Shown piece after piece: positions 10,824 to 23,500 of a stretch of 64,000 bases of DNA. Below the pieces are notes generated by a model. It made no database searches and was not told the origin of the DNA. It saw only the letters and a program-made list of their open reading frames with translations. This DNA is from Apiospora phragmitis (Eukaryota > Ascomycota > Sordariomycetes > Amphisphaeriales > Apiosporaceae), in assembly GCA_038363925.1 (NCBI GenBank), contig JAQQWL010000016.1:1240001-1304000 (forward strand), in the 5' to 3' direction. Made by a program: the position numbers and the translations under genes. Within the stretch, counting starts at the first letter, position 1; each line of letters begins with the position of its first letter.

Positions 10824-13800
10824 CTATCCTCCCTCTTTTAACCGCTTTATCCTTAAAATATTAATTTTATAAATATCTTAATTACCCGTATTATTAAGTT
10901 ATAATAAGTTTTCTTTCCTTATTATTCTTTATTATAATATTTATTTATTATAATTAGTCGTATTAAAAAATCTCGGTTTAAAAAAACTATCGCGCGTTTA
11001 ACTCTTGCCGTTAACGTGGAATCTACGGGTAACTTAACCAGCATACCCTATACTCGTTATTTTCGCTAAAACCTAGCTTGTCGTATAAACGAGAAGTCGT
11101 CTCGCTATTCGGAGTATATTCGGGTTAGTCGTTCTTATAATAATACCTTTATTACGTCGGCTTTAATAAAGCTAGCTACTTAATAAAAAAAGCTAAAAGC
11201 GGAAAAGTTGGACGTAAAGGAGACTTTATTCCTTTTATAAACGTAGTTATTTACCGCCCTAAATTATTTAGCCCGTTTTTATTATATAAAAAAGGTCGTA
11301 ATAAAAAAGTATTCGGAAACGTTTTATCGGGGAATATAAAAGCTAAATAAAGAAGATAATATTTTTTTTCGATTATTAATTTAAAAAAACTTCGTCCTTA
11401 ATAACTTACGTTCCTTAAATATTTTTAAGAATATTAATTAGTTGTCCTTTAATTTAATAGGTTTCCCCAATCTTAAGCCGTTAATCCCCGCGGGGGAAAC
11501 TCCTTTTTAAACTTTTAAAGTTTTTCCGTAACGTTTACTAAATGTTTTTTAAACTTTTAAGTATTATCCTTTAATAGGTAACCTTTTTATTAAACGAGGT
11601 ATTAAAAGCTTCGTCTTTCTTTTTTTTTATTAATAATTTCGTCGACTTTATACTTATATTAATTTATTTCGATTTCTAGTTATATATTAATTAAGGTTTT
11701 CTTAACCGCTAGTTCAAGTAATAAAATATAAAATATATCCGTATTATTTTAAGTAGTAATAATTAATAATTAGTTTTTAAAATAACTTTTACGATTTTAA
11801 ATAATCTTATCCTTTTAAAGTTTAATTTATTACTTAATTATTTTGTTTTAATATTTCGTTGGAAGAGGTAAACTTTTTCTCCTTTTTTAAAGGTTGGTCC
11901 TTTTAACCTTATTTAATCGGCGTATCCCTTTATTCGTTATTAGAGGAAGGTGAGGTCTTATTATAGCGTAATTTGGAGTTCTTTTAGTTTTTCGACTTAA
12001 ATAGTCGCGATTAGTGCTAGCTCTCCTTTTATAGGTTTTTTAGTAATTTCTAGATTATATCCGTAATTTACTCGAAATAGTGATATACGTTGGGGAGGTC
12101 GAGTACTGTAAAGATTTTAACGTGTAGTAATTTATTCCGTAAATCGCCGATTAAAAGTAAGGGGTACCGGTTTTTAATAGTAATTTCGTTAAGCTTCCAA
12201 TAATCGATATATATACGCTATTTAGGTTTTCCGTCCTTACTCTTTTTTAGAACGAAGAGGATAGGGAAGCCTACTAATGATATGGATAGTTAAATAACTC
12301 TTTTCTCGAGGTTTTCCGTAATATACTTTTTTAAGGCTTATTCGTATTCCTAATTAAGTTTATATATAGGTATAAATAAAGGTTCCTTCTTATTTTTAAA
12401 AAGTATCTTATAATCCCACCGTATATAAAGCGGTAAGCCTATTTCTAGTTTTCTATTAAAAAGTGCTTCGAATTACCGGTACTCTTTTAATATAATCGTT
12501 ATAATATTCGGCTTAAGCTCTTTAATAATAATATATACTTTAAAAACTTTAAATTTATTAAGGGGTTACTTCTTAAACCGCTACTTATCGATTAAACCTC
12601 TTTTTAATATATTTTATTAAAATTAACCTATTTTCTAATTAATTTTAAAATTATTTACCCGTAACCAAAATATCTTTAAAATTATATTATATCTTACAAC
12701 GTCCGTAATATCACACATAATTCGTTTATAACGTTCTCTAATATTAATTAAAAGGTTCACAACTTCCTTCCGTACTTTTCTATCGTTATAAATTATAAAT
12801 CCTTTATTAACAGTTCTAAATCGGTATAGGGCGTTTTTTTCTTATTATTTAAATTTAAAGTAATTAACAATTCGTAATAAAATATAATTTCTTTACGCTT
12901 CGTTATTAAATAACGCTCTAATATAAACTCCTTTTACATTTAGTATTAATATAATATACTTATAAATAGCTCGATCATCCGTTATCTAATATAAGGACCT
13001 ATCTTAGTCCGCTTATTATCGTCCTTTTATAATAAACGGCGTCTATTTCCCGAACGTTATATTTATAAATTATTAACGATATTTTACGATCGATCCTCGT
13101 ATTATCGTCGTTATTTTCTCCGTTCCTTATAAAGCGCTTTTTAATATACTAATAAAGGTGTTTCTATACTCCTCCTTATATAAAATACTATCCTTAATAC
13201 TTAAAGTTCGGGTTTTTCTAATAATTCGAAAATTTATTAAGTTCGTAATAATCTATAAACGCTTTATAAATTTTTTAATATAATAAAAGGGTCCTCTTAT
13301 TAAATATATATTTATACGTTTTAAAAATATTAAACGCTTTTTTTTAAACGTTTATAAGCTCGCAATTTTTCCTAAGCGTATTTAAAATATTAGTTCTCAA
13401 AGCATTCCCTCTAATCTCGTCCTTTTAAGTAATATTATCATAGCTACCGTAAATCTTTTTATACCAGTAGGTACGCGCGTCGTCCATCTAGGATCGACGT
13501 TTAAATTTTTCTAATAATATAATCCGGGTATAATTACGTAATAAGTCGCTTACCAATCCTTCGAAAAAACTACTTATATTTAAGCTTCTCCGCGAAATAT
13601 TCTATATAAACGTTATATATATACGAAATCTATAAAAACGTAAAATATCCTTTATAAATAAAAAAGATTTATAAATTATTCCCTATTACGTAATTACCGT
13701 AAATTCTTTAATTAAAACCGGCCGTAATAAGTACTTAGCGTAAATATTTCGAATCGGGGTAAAAAATACTAGGGATAACTAACCACCTATTAATCTTAAA

Positions 13801-15349
13801 GTCTTTAATTTTAATAATCTCGTTTATTAGCTCGTTTATTAATACGCCTATTAAACGTTCATAGTTTATTAATTATTTTAACTAATTTATAATATTATTT
13901 ATTAAATTACTATCTTCGTTATAAAGAAGGCGTTACTCCTTTCGTATTATCGCAACGTTTTAACTATAATCCTCCTCGCCTTTTAAAACTTTAAAGAACT
14001 ATCCAATACCTTCCTTATTTACTAAATAAGAGGTACACCTATCGTTATAATAAGCTATCCAAAATAAACTACCGTATCTAATAATAACGCTATTATCTTT
14101 AATAACTATTATAAAGGTATCCTTTACCTTAATAATATTAACATATCGTCCTTCTAAAACTCGTTAAAAGTCTTTCTTTAATACTTAATATTTTCGAACA
14201 TAATATCCTGATTTTTAATAATTATAATAAATACTACGTAACTTCCTATCTTACTTATTATATCTAATAACGTCGAGGTCCATAAATCCACTATAATAAC
14301 TATACGCCGTAATATTTTTAAACAATATATAATTATATTAACATAATCGCCCCGTATTAGCTTAAATTCAACTAATTTACCACTAAAATCCGCCCTACTT
14401 CTTATAACGTCGCTCATATATACAAGTATCGATCTTAATAATAAGTTTTATATACGAAAAGAAATTATTAAAGACATTAAACCGGCTAAATTCGTCTTTA
14501 ATATCGTCTTTTAATCCTTAATAATATATTATAATCTTTATAACTTCAGTATAGTTTAGTCGAGCTATAATACGCCGGAATTCGGCTATATAAAAAGCGG
14601 CTAATCCCTTTTATTTAAAAGTTTTAAGTTCCTTCTCCGCCTATCGCTTCTTATCGAAGTCCTAAAAAAGTAATTTAAAGGCTTATTCAAAGCCGTCGTA
14701 ACTTTCGAAAATACGTTATACCTTCGTACGGCATAGCTTAACTTATTAATCGTTTTATATAAATTTATCTAAATAAGGTTCGAACTAAATAAATACCTTA
14801 CCTTTAAAAAACGAAATAGCGTAAATAACTCGTTAAATAAAGTTTTAAAACGTCTTTTTATAAAATTATTAATAAGCCTTAACCTAAATAAAAAAGCCTC
14901 AGAAATTTCCGCTTATTCTATTAAAAAGGGTTAGCGTACTAATCTTTATACCCTTTTTTAACACAACAAGGGTCTAAATAATATTAATAGCTATATAAAA
15001 AAGATATATCTCCTCGCGTAACTTATCGATATTATAGGATATCTATTTTAAAATACCCTTAACTAAGAGCTCGTTACGCTCTTTTTCGAGCTTAACATAA
15101 TAATACTAATAATTAGCGCTCTTTTATTCGAATTCTTTAATTCGTTTAACTAACGCTTATTATATAAGCTCGTTATCGTTATCGTCGCTATTAACGTCTA
15201 TAATAAAGTCCCGTTAAAAGGTACTAAAAATGGTAATAAGAGTCTTTTCTTATCGGACGGTATTATTAAAGTTAAATATAAATATAATTCTTATAATATT
15301 ATTATTTAAAGGTTTAAGTAATAACTCGTAAAAATAAAAATAATTAAAA
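10824..15349 (-). pseudogene. Gypsy 1 gag-pol remnant with large deletion plus 3' accessory region
   Basis: Gag and protease-side sequence occupies roughly 15300-12900 on the minus strand. The start of the reverse transcriptase follows (KDGKPK near 12215) and ends at the deletion joint near 12089. The remaining left part carries the end of the integrase with its C-terminal tail and a non-pol 3' region (10980-11600) shared with elements 2, 4 and 5. Every domain is broken by TAA/TAG. With no RT active site, RNase H or integrase core left, this copy could not have moved by itself in its present form. Confidence 0.8.
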
Positions 15350-16032
15350 TATAATAAACGTTATTTAAATTTTAAAAAAAACTTAATAAAACGTATTAAG
15401 GTTTATATTAATAATATAAAAAAATATTTAAACATATAATAAAAATCGCTTTTATTAATATAATAAATAATAATTTATAAAAATAAATAATAATTAAAAT
15501 ATATAAATTTAAAAATATTTATAATAATTTTATTAAAATTATTTATTTTATTAATAAATTAAAATTAATATTTAAATTAATTATTAAAATAAAAAATATT
15601 TATATAAAATATATAAAAAACGTTCGTTATTATATATTTAATCTCTTCTTTTATTAATTAATTAAATTACTTAGCTTATAATAATCCCATTATTAACTCA
15701 CGGTAATCTATCCCTTAGATCATAGTAATCCATTCTAATAACTCATTTAAGGGCGTCGTAATCCCGTCGCTCCTAGCTTACTTACCAGAGCGGTAGTCTA
15801 ATCGCTCCTCGTCCCGTAGCTCCTTCCTGGCTGCTTTCCCGGGTCGGGTCTATCCTTTCGTTATTTAGGATATCCTCGTAATTATATTTACGCGCTTCTA
15901 TAATATAAAGGAGCTTATATTAGTATAGCTAACAGTACGGTCGGTAGCTGTAACGTCGTAGCCTGGTCGGGGTATGGTAGTTCCGTTCCGACGGGTGGGG
16001 TCTTGGCCGCATGGTTAGGTCGGGTTGTAACA
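15350..16032 (-). repeat. Gypsy 1 LTR (5' LTR of the minus-strand element)
   Basis: It pairs with 10141-10823, same length. It ends gggttgtaaca, directly followed by the TCCCT duplication. Its right half is visibly less mutated than its left half. Confidence 0.93.
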
Positions 16033-16590
16033 TCCCTAAACGTGGCGGTAGCTACCGAAATCGATAAGTACTAGGGGGCCTAGTGTTTTTTCTCTATATA
16101 ATATTCGTAAGAGTGATATCGTTATAAATAAAACTTAACAAGTATAGATAGTTAAGGCCTTTTAAAAGTGTATCTAGCTCGCGTTTCACGTTAATATTAA
16201 TAAGAAATCGGCCACTTGAGATAAATCCGTACTTATTTAAATACCCCGGGTTAATTATTTCTTAGAACGTCTCTTCGTAACGTTTAAAATAGAATCCTTT
16301 AACGCGGCCGTCGACGGCACGGCAGCCGTAGTAAGTAGTAATATTAAAGTATAAATATTCCTATAAGATTTTATATACCTCGATCTCTTTTTATATATGG
16401 AATTTAAGATTAGTACCGGCGAAGTTGTCGAGCCTCAGTTCTTTAAGGTGGTAAGTAGCTTATAAATCCGTTATCGTTTATAAAGCCTGTATTTTAAGCC
16501 CTTTATTCTTTATCTTTAACTACTTAAGATTATAGAGCTCCTAGCGCTCGATATTATCCTTATTCCGCCGCTTTTAAAACGTTAAATAAA
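16033..16590 (-). pseudogene. RIP-killed protein-kinase-like gene, N-terminal and catalytic part
   Basis: The minus-strand frame reads KELRLDNFAGTN, then YYGCRAVDGRVKGFYFKRYEE and INPGYLNKYGFISSGR. Next comes YNDITLTNI (16130-16100), which fits the HNDINPTN-type catalytic loop with His changed to Tyr. LIDFGSYR follows, with the DFG metal-binding motif near 16064-16055. Most breaks are TAG/TAA at expected Trp/Gln codons, but at least one frame change occurs at an A-run near 16090. The gene is cut by Gypsy 1 two codons or so after DFGSYRHV and resumes at 10140. Fungal kinase-like proteins of this type occur in multicopy families, which would expose them to RIP. The substrate is unknown. Confidence 0.68.
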
Positions 16591-18400
16591 TCTTTTCTTA
16601 TATTTAAATAACGCCTTTTATATAATAGAACTCGAATATTCCGGAATTTTTCTTAAACGTTTTTTAAACTTTAATTATTTTAATTATATTTATAATAAAA
16701 ATAATTATATTTTTTATAATAAGAAAGAGAAGGAAAGACGAGAAGATTTCTTTAATTAATATACGTATATTAATTTATTTTACTTAATTTATTAATAAAT
16801 TTAGAGTTTAAAAAAAGTTAACCGCTCGTATTTATTCTAGTTTTCGATTTCGGTTAGTTAGATATCCTGCCGCCGTACGCGGTATAAACGTCCACTGTTT
16901 TAGTATATTATATTATATAGGGGATTAAAGTAAGGCGAATAGGGCCCCTCTTAACCAACGATTTTAGGGGCGTAGAAACAATGTTCGGTAGAGTAAACGC
17001 TTCTATTCCTATAAATAGTAACCTAATATATTAATATTAACTAACCCGTGCTTTAAATTATAAGCGCCGCTTTAACTACCGAGAATAGGATACTAAACAC
17101 TTAGAAAAGGGCCTTTAAGCTAGCTTACTAAGAAATATTATTAATATATAAAGCCTCGAATAAGAATAGAATAACGGTAATAGAGTGACTAATTAAAAAT
17201 AGAGCAGGTATAATAAAGGCTTTAAGTAATAAGTAAGCGATTTAAAATTATATTATAAATTAATATTAATTACCTTTTTAGCTCCGCCGCCCGGGCGTTA
17301 ATAAACTATATGTATATATATATATATATTCTATTATTAACTTTATAAAGTTTATTCGTAACCGCTCGAATTTATTAAGAGCGAAACCGCTTTTTTATTT
17401 ATTTTACGATATTATTTAACCTATTAAACGGCGATATCTCGCTTTAAAATAAAATAACTATATAAGGGGCGAAGCACGACGTATATATCTGCCCTGATAA
17501 CGTTCCGTTCTACTAGCTAAATATGTATAAAAAAATAGAGGCGCGGAAGTTAACGTGGTTAAACCGGGCCGTTACCTTATTTACTTAGCGACTTCCCTCG
17601 TAAAACTATAGGGCTAGTTTAATAAATAACGGCTTATTATTTATATTACTTATGTTATAAGATCGGCGTAGTATTTATTAATATTTTTATTACGTGCTAA
17701 TTAAAAGTACCTCTTTAAAAGTATTTCGAAAAAAACTTAGAAGATATTAATAATAATATTAAATTAAAAAATATAAGAAGTGCGATTAATTCTTTATATA
17801 AAGGTGGTATTAATAAACGTAGGAGAACTAAGTAGGAATTAAAATATTAATAATAGATTTAAGTACTTGGCAGGTACGACGGGGTAAGTATAAGGTTTCG
17901 CGACCCCGTTATATATTATCGGCTATTTTTTAATTATTTATATCGTAATTTAAACTTAACCTCTTAACGATAGTATTTCTACCTCTATATAAACTAGCCC
18001 CGTCGATAAGACTAGGATTTTATAGTTACGATATACGATAGTTTATTAGGGACTAGATATTATATATATTACGGTCTCGCCCTTAAAAGCTTACTTTATC
18101 GCCTTTTATTTATCGCTAGTATATTTTAATAGATAGTAAGTATATAATTAATAGCTTAAAATCTTATATAGAATTAAAATAACCCTCTTTTTTTTAATAA
18201 ATACTATAGGTCTGCGTTTTATTAACCGTTATTTAGTATTCTTATTCTTTAAACCTCTTAATCTTCTTTTACCTTAAACGTTTCGAAAATCCCCTAGGCT
18301 AACGGTAAGGCGCGCTCTTACTCGGGCTCTAGGGCTAGACCCTAAAAAAACCTTCGAGACTTCTCGTCCCTAATGTTTCTAGAGTTTATACTATACCTAG
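16591..18400. other. decayed host DNA, no gene recognised
   Basis: This lies between the kinase-like remnant and Gypsy element 2. It contains AT-rich RIP tracts with milder patches near 16860-17000, 17480-17600 and 18280-18380. In the patch at 17540-17720 a plus-strand frame is partly open, but I found no family motif. No terminal repeats were seen. Confidence 0.45.
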
Positions 18401-18405
18401 CTAGG

Positions 18406-19044
18406 TGTAACGAACGTTATTCGGGCTTTAAAAGAAACTTAGTAAGACGTACTAGGGTTTATATTAATAATACGAGAGAGTATTTAAACGTGCGATAAAA
18501 GTCCGCTTGTATCGATATAATAAGTAATAGCTCGTAAAAATAAAAGTAATTAAAGTACGTAAACTTAAAAGTAATTATAATAAAATCGTTAAAACTATTT
18601 ATTTTATTAATAAGTTAAATTAATACTTAAATTAATTATTAAAATAAAAAATATCTATATAAAATATATAGGGAACGTTCGTTATTATATATTTAATCTT
18701 TTTTTTACTAATTCGTTAAATTACTTATAAACTTACGGTAATCTCGTTATTAGCTTACGGTAATCCGTTCCTTAAATTACGGTGATTTAACTTTAGTTAG
18801 CTTATCTCGGGCGTTATACCTTATGTCGCTCCGGGGTTTCGTTTTTATATCCGCCTATATTTATCCCATCGCCGCGCGGGCTAGGGCCGCTTATTTTATT
18901 ACATATTATTAAAATACGATTACATTTTTATTAGCGTAATTAGCGGTGCGATTATTAGCTATAATATCGTAGCCGGATCGGGTTATCGTATTCTCGTGCC
19001 AGTGGGTAAAGCTTTTAGCCGTATAGTTAAGTCGGGTTATAATA
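18406..19044 (-). repeat. Gypsy 2 LTR (3' LTR)
   Basis: This 639-bp repeat starts tgtaacgaacgttatt and ends ggttataata, followed on the inside by a reverse-read purine-rich tract. It is a different LTR variant from element 1, recognised by the block near 18820-18900 with gcgcgggctagggccgctt. It shares the terminal parts with element 1. Confidence 0.92.
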
Positions 19045-19900
19045 CTATCCTCCTTCTTTTAATTACTTTATCCTTAAAACGTTAACTGTATAAGTACCTT
19101 AGTTACTTATAACGTTAAGTCGTAGTAAGTTTCCTTTTTTATTACTTTTTATTATAATATATATTTATTATAAATAGTCGTGTCGAAAAACCTCGGTTAT
19201 AAAAAACTATTACGCGTTTAGCTCTTATTACTAATATAGAATCCATAGGCGACTTAACTAATATACCTTATACTCATAATTTTCGCCAAAACTTAGCTTA
19301 TCGTATACACGAGAAGTCGTCTCGTTATTTAGAGTATATTCGGGTTAGTTATTCTTATAATAATATTTTTATTATGTCGGCTTTAACGAAGCTAGCCGCT
19401 TAATAAAAAAAGCTAGAGGTGAAAGAGTTAGATATAAAAGAGGCCTTATTCCTATTATAAACACAGTTATCTACCGCTTTAAGTCGTCTAGCCCGTCTTT
19501 ATTATATAAAAAAGGTTGTAATAGAAAAACGTTCGGAAGCGTTTCGTCGGGGGATATAAGAGCTGGATAAAGAGGATAGTATTTCTTTCTCGATTATTAA
19601 TTAAAAAAATTTCGTCCTAAGTAACTTACGTTTTTTAAGTATTTCCGGGGATGTCGATTAATCGTCTTTTAATCTAGCAAACTTCTTAAAACCTAGCCCG
19701 TCGGTCCTCGTAAAGGGAGCTCCTCTTTAAACCTCTAAAGTTCCTCCGCGGTATTTACTAAATATTTCTTAAGTTTCTAAGTATTATTTTTTAATAAGTA
19801 ACCTTTTTACTAAACGAGGTATTAAAAGCTTCGTCTTTTTTTTTATCGATAATTTCGTCGACTTCGTAGTCGTACTAATCCGTTTCGATTTCTAGCTATA
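19045..19900 (-). pseudogene. Gypsy 2 3' accessory region
   Basis: This is the stretch between the end of pol and the 3' LTR, present also in elements 1 (10824-11650), 4 (44860-45700) and 5 (54430-55134, opposite orientation). In the element 5 copy one sense frame reads QVASFVKADVIK-like sequence with Gln/Trp-type breaks, so it was probably coding. I do not recognise a function. Element 3 carries an unrelated sequence here. Confidence 0.5.
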
Positions 19901-20575
19901 TGTTACGACCTGACCTAATCATGCGGCCAAAGGTAGTATTACGACCTGACCTAATCATGCGGCCAAGACCTATAAAACCACCGGGCCGGATTTATAATAC
20001 CCCGCTCAGGGTACGATATCACGGCTATCGACCGCGCCGCTAGCTATACTAATATAAGCGTACTAATACTATAAAAGCATACGGTAACCACGATAACAGT
20101 ATCTTAAACCGCAGTAGGCTAGATACGGCCTAAGGAAGCAATAAGGATAACGTCACGTGATAAATCACGAGGATTACCGGGAACGGCGAAATGAGTCGGT
20201 AATTTAATTAATAAGGGGATTACCCGGATTATTAAAATATAAAGATAAGCTAAGTAATTTAATTAATTAATAAAAAAGGAGATTAAATATATAACGATAA
20301 ACGCTCTCTATATATTTTATATAAATACTTTTTATTTTAATAATTAACTTAAATATTAATCTTAATTTATTAATAAAGTAAATAACTTTAATAAAACTAT
20401 TACGAATACTTTTTAAACCTATATACTTTAATTATTATTTATTTTTACTCGTTATTATTTATTATATTAATAAAGGCAATCTTTATTACACGTTTAAATA
20501 CTTTTTCGTATTATTAATATAAACCCTAATATATTTTATTAAGTTTCTTTTAAAACCTAAATAACGTTCGTTATA
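19901..20575 (+). repeat. Gypsy 3 5' LTR with duplicated first 36 bp
   Basis: The LTR begins tgttacgacctgacctaatc, and the same sequence restarts at 19937 after aaggtag. That joining sequence equals the last bases of the polypurine tract before the 3' LTR. The 3' LTR has the same duplication, so it was present before the last transposition. Confidence 0.92.
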
Positions 20576-23500
20576 TTTTAATCACTCTTATTCTTATAAG
20601 TTATTACTTAGACTTTTAAATAATAATACTATAAGAACTATATCTATACCTAGCCTTAATAATACCGTCTAATAAAAAAAGGCTCCTATCGCCACCCCTA
20701 ATACCTCTTAATAAGACCTTGTTATAAACGTTAATAATAATAATAATAACGACAAGCCTATACGATAAGTATTAATTAAGTAAATTAAAAAATTCGAATA
20801 AAAGAGCGCTAATTATTAATATTATTACGTTAAATTTAAAAAGGAACGTAACGAGCTCTTAATTAAGGGTACTTTAAAATAAATACCCTATAATATTAAT
20901 AAGCTACGTAAAGAAGTACGTCTCTTCTATATAGCTATTAATATTATCTAAACCCCTATTATACTAAAAAAGGGTATAAAAATTAATACGCCAACCCTTT
21001 TTAATAAAATAAGCGGAAACTTTCGAAGCTTCTTTATTTAAATTAAAACTTATTAATAATTTTATAAAAAGACGTTCTAAAACTCTACTTAACAAGTTAT
21101 TTATATTACCTCGTTCTTTAAAAATAAAGTATTCGCTTAATTCGAGCTTTATTTAAACGAACTCGTAAAAAACGATTAATAAGTTAAGCTATACCGCACG
21201 GAGGTATAACGTATTTTCGAGAGTTACGACGGCTTCGAACAAGCCTTTAAGTCACTTTTTTAAAACCCCGACGAAAAGCGATAAGCGGAAAAAGAACTTA
21301 AAATCTTTAAATAAAAAGGATTAACCGCTTTTTACACAACCGAATTCCGGCGTATCATAATTCGACTAAATTATACCGAAACTATAAAAATTATAATATA
21401 TTATTAAGAATTAAAAAATAATATTAAAAATAAATTTAGCCGGCTTGACGCTTTTAATAACTTTTTTTCGTATATAAAATTCATTATTAAAATCGATACC
21501 CGTATATATAAGCAACGCCGTGAAAAACAAGGCGGACCTTAGCGATAAATTAGTCGAACCCAAATTAATATAAAACAATTATATTAATATAATTATATAC
21601 CGCTTAAAAATATTATGGTATATAATTATTATAATAAACTTATAAACCTTAATATTATTAAATAAAATAAAAAGTTACGCGGTATTTATTATAATTATTA
21701 AAAATTAAAATATTACGTTTAAAAATATTAAGCACCGAGAAAAGATTTCTAATAAGTTTTAAAAAAATAATACGTTAACGTTATTAAAATAAAGAACACT
21801 TTTATAATAATTATTAAAAATAATAACGTTATTATTAAATACGGTAACCTATTCTAAATAATTTATTATAATAATAGGTATACCTCTTACTTAATAAATA
21901 AGGAAGCTATCGAATAATTCTTTAAAGCCTCGAAAAGCGGGGAGGACCATAACCGAAGCGTTGCGATAATATAAAAAGAGTAACCCTTTCCTTATAACGA
22001 AAATAATAATTCGATAAATAATATTATAAACTAATTAAAATAATTAATAAATTATAAACGTTTAATAAATATATTAATAAACGAGTTAATAAACGAAATC
22101 GTTAAATTTAAAAATTTTAAAATTAACGGGTAGTTAGCTATCTTTAATATTCTTTACCCCGATTCGAAATATTTATACTAAATACTTATTACGGCCGGTT
22201 TTAATTAAAGAATTTATAGTAATTACATAATAAAGAACGATTTATAAATTTCTTTTATTTACGAAAAATACTTTACGCTTTTATAAATTTCGTACGTATA
22301 TAACGCTTATATAGAATACTTTATAAAGAAACTCGAATATAAATAGTTTTCCCGAAAGATTGGTAAGCAACCTATTACGTATCCATACCCGGATTATATT
22401 ATTAAAAAAATTCGAACATTAATTTTAAACGGACGACGCGCGTACTTATTAATATAAAAAAATTTACGATAACTATAATAATATTATTTAAAAGGATAAG
22501 ATTAAAAAGAGTATATTAAAGATTAATATTTTAAATATGCTTAAAAAAAATTACGAGCCTATAGACGTTTAAAAAAAAGCGCTTAATACTTTTAAAACGT
22601 ATAGGTATATATCTAATAAAAAGACCCCTTTATTATATTAAAGAATTTATAAAACGTTTATAAATTATCGCGAACTTAATAAACCTTCGAATTATCGGAA
22701 GAACTCGAATTTTAAATACTAGGGACAGTACTTCATATAAAGAGGAGCATAAAAATACCTCCGTTAACGTATTAAGAAATAACTTATAAAAAATAAAAGG
22801 AACAATAATAACAATATAAAGATCGATCGCGGGATATCGTTAATAACCCATAGACGTAGCGTTCGGGAAATAGACGCCGCCTATTATAAAAGGATAATAA
22901 TAAGCGGACTAAAACAGGTCCCTATACTAGATAACGGATAATTAAGCTATTTATAAGCATATTATACTAATACTAGGCGTAAAAGGAGTTTATATCAGAG
23001 CGCTACTTAATAATAAAGCGTAAAGAAACTATATTTTATTACGAATCGTTAATTACCTTAAACTCGAATAATAAGAAAAAAAACGCCCTATACCAACTTA
23101 AAACCGTTAATAAAAGATTTATAACTTATAACGATAAAGAAATACGGAAACAAGTCGCGAACCTTTTAATCGATATTAAAAAACGTTATAAACGAATCGT
23201 ATATAATACTACGGACGTTATAAAATACGATATAATTTTAAAAATACTTTAATTACGGGTAAATAATTTTAAAATTAATTAAAAAATAGGTTAACTTTAA
23301 TAAAATATATTAAAAAGAGGTTTAATCGATAGGTAACGGTTTAAAAAGCAACCCCCTAATAAACTTAAAATCTTTAAAGTATATATTATTATTAAAAAGC
23401 TTAAGCCGAACGTTACAACGATTATATTAAAAGAGTACCAATAATTCGAAATATTTTTTAATAAGAAACTAAAAACAGGCTTACCGCTTTATATACGGTA

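Larger units (their letters stand above)
10141..16032 (-). mobile_element. Ty3/Gypsy element 1, full ends but internally deleted, RIP-inactivated
   Basis: Two 683-bp LTRs (10141-10823, 15350-16032) and perfect 5-bp duplications TCCCT (10136-10140, 16033-16037) define a 5892-bp insertion. The coding direction is minus: a purine-rich tract lies just inside the left LTR (read in reverse at 10824-10840), and the reverse-transcriptase motif KDGKPK with IDYWKLN reads from about 12240 down to 12195. Compared with element 2 it lacks about 1.9 kb, joined at about 12089, which removes the RT active site, RNase H and most of the integrase. It is inserted into the kinase-like gene. Confidence 0.93.
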
